From NCBI GenBank assembly GCA_021767325.1, contig JAASTM010000222.1, positions 1-5,104 of the forward strand: a stretch of 5,104 bases of DNA, given 5' to 3'. Made by a program: the position numbers and the translations under genes. Position 1 is the first letter of the stretch. Every line of letters begins with the position of its first letter. Below are positions 4,503-5,104 of the stretch, one piece after another. This DNA comes from Spirochaetales bacterium (GTDB taxonomy: Bacteria; Spirochaetota; Spirochaetia; DSM-16054; Sediminispirochaetaceae). The notes beneath the pieces were generated by a model that saw only the letters and a program-made list of their open reading frames with translations, was not told where the DNA came from and did not search any database.

Positions 4503-5104
4503 ATGCGAATTCGATTTACTTCGGTTTACATAGTTGTGTGTTTAGGAGTGATGCTGGTGCTGTTTCCCCTGCATGCGGCCGGACAGAGCGGGGCCGGGGG
4601 GCAGCGGATTGGCTCCGAGCAGGCCGATTTTCATCTCGTGAAGGAGGTTGACGGTCTGGAGCATCCCTGGGCTATGGCATTTCTCCCGGATGGAGATGTG
4701 CTGATAAGCGAACGGGCGGGCCGCATGCTGTTATACAGCGGAGGCGAGCTGAAATCTGTGACCGGTTTGCCGGCAATCTATGCCTCCGGTCAGGGAGGCC
4801 TTCTGGATATCGCCCTGCATCCCGAGTTCGAACGGAACCGCCTGGTCTATTTTACCTACTCGGTTGCCGGAACCGGTGGTGCCGGTACAGCCCTGTACCG
4901 TGCCCGGCTGGAGGGAACCCGCCTGACCGCCGGAGAGCAGCTGTACCGACTGCCGAAGCTGACCGGTACGGGGCGGCATTTTGGCTCGCGGATCGTGTTC
5001 GGACCGGATGGTTTCCTGTATATGAGCATCGGCGACCGGGGCGACCGCTTTCGGGCGCAGCAGCTCGATGACGCCGCCGGGTCTACCCTCCGCTTTCGGG
5101 AGGA
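4503..5104 (+). CDS. Exported PQQ-dependent aldose sugar dehydrogenase (3' end outside window)
   Basis: The first 200 codons of a glucose/sorbosone dehydrogenase-family beta-propeller (YliI/Asd-like), which oxidises aldoses to lactones with PQQ. ATG 4503 follows a strong AGGAGG (4491-4496) by 6 nt. Residues 1-26 are a Sec signal peptide: basic start MRIR, hydrophobic core about 8-22, and a cleavage region HAAG near 24-27. There is no lipobox, so the product should be periplasmic or secreted. Family blocks in order are LEHPWAMAFLPDGDVLISER (52-71), GQGGLLDIALHPEF (96-109), VYFTYS (115-120), and GRHFGSRIVFGPDG (157-170) followed by YMSIGDRGD (173-181). Q97 and H159 match the substrate/PQQ residues of the soluble glucose dehydrogenase, H159 being the likely catalytic base. 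It is divergent from the ROK gene across 96 bp, so it may share its regulator. No PQQ synthesis genes are in the window, and the truncated end hides the remaining propeller blades. Confidence 0.9.
   Translation, partial: MRIRFTSVYIVVCLGVMLVLFPLHAAGQSGAGGQRIGSEQADFHLVKEVDGLEHPWAMAFLPDGDVLISERAGRMLLYSGGELKSVTGLPAIYASGQGGLLDIALHPEFERNRLVYFTYSVAGTGGAGTALYRARLEGTRLTAGEQLYRLPKLTGTGRHFGSRIVFGPDGFLYMSIGDRGDRFRAQQLDDAAGSTLRFRE

Noticed and set aside
1..5104. CRISPR arrays, tRNA or rRNA genes, insertion sequences, phage or toxin-antitoxin genes
   Set aside because: No direct-repeat arrays, cloverleaf-like segments, transposase motifs or terminal inverted repeats with target duplications were seen; nearly all the DNA is accounted for by five genes and two regulatory gaps.

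Overview
The window looks bacterial: Shine-Dalgarno-led genes, sigma70-type promoters, a ROK-family repressor and compact gene packing. Coding DNA is fairly GC-rich, while the two regulatory gaps are AT-rich. The pyrophosphate-type phosphofructokinase together with ROK regulation of sugar genes would suit a free-living spirochaete or another anaerobic saccharolytic bacterium, but nothing here proves the lineage.

Layout. (a) Bases 1-60 hold the last 19 codons of a plus-strand gene whose tail is hydrophobic, probably a membrane protein. (b) Bases 61-195 are a regulatory gap with a full-consensus promoter (TTGACA, 18 nt, TATAAT). A perfect inverted repeat at 147-167, with 10-bp arms, sits on its transcription start and looks like a NagC/Mlc-type operator. 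(c) Bases 196-3238 are a three-gene plus-strand operon: a PPi-type 6-phosphofructokinase, a PIG-L/LmbE-type zinc deacetylase and an aldose 1-epimerase. The last two overlap by 4 nt. (d) Bases 3246-4406, minus strand, encode a ROK repressor convergent with the operon and only 7 nt from its end. (e) Bases 4407-4502 are a divergent gap with one candidate promoter in each direction and an 8-bp inverted repeat with one arm in each promoter. (f) Bases 4503-5104 are the first 200 codons of an exported PQQ-dependent aldose (glucose/sorbosone-type) dehydrogenase, cut by the window end.

Working model (inference): the ROK protein senses a sugar or sugar derivative and represses the operon through the 147-167 operator, possibly also controlling itself and the divergent dehydrogenase. 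The operon would handle a sugar that needs deacetylation, anomer interconversion and PPi-driven phosphorylation. The substrate cannot be read from the sequence. The most notable points are the operator/promoter architecture, a predicted leaderless repressor mRNA, a ROK protein lacking the family zinc cluster, and a deacetylase whose usual oxyanion histidine is replaced by asparagine.
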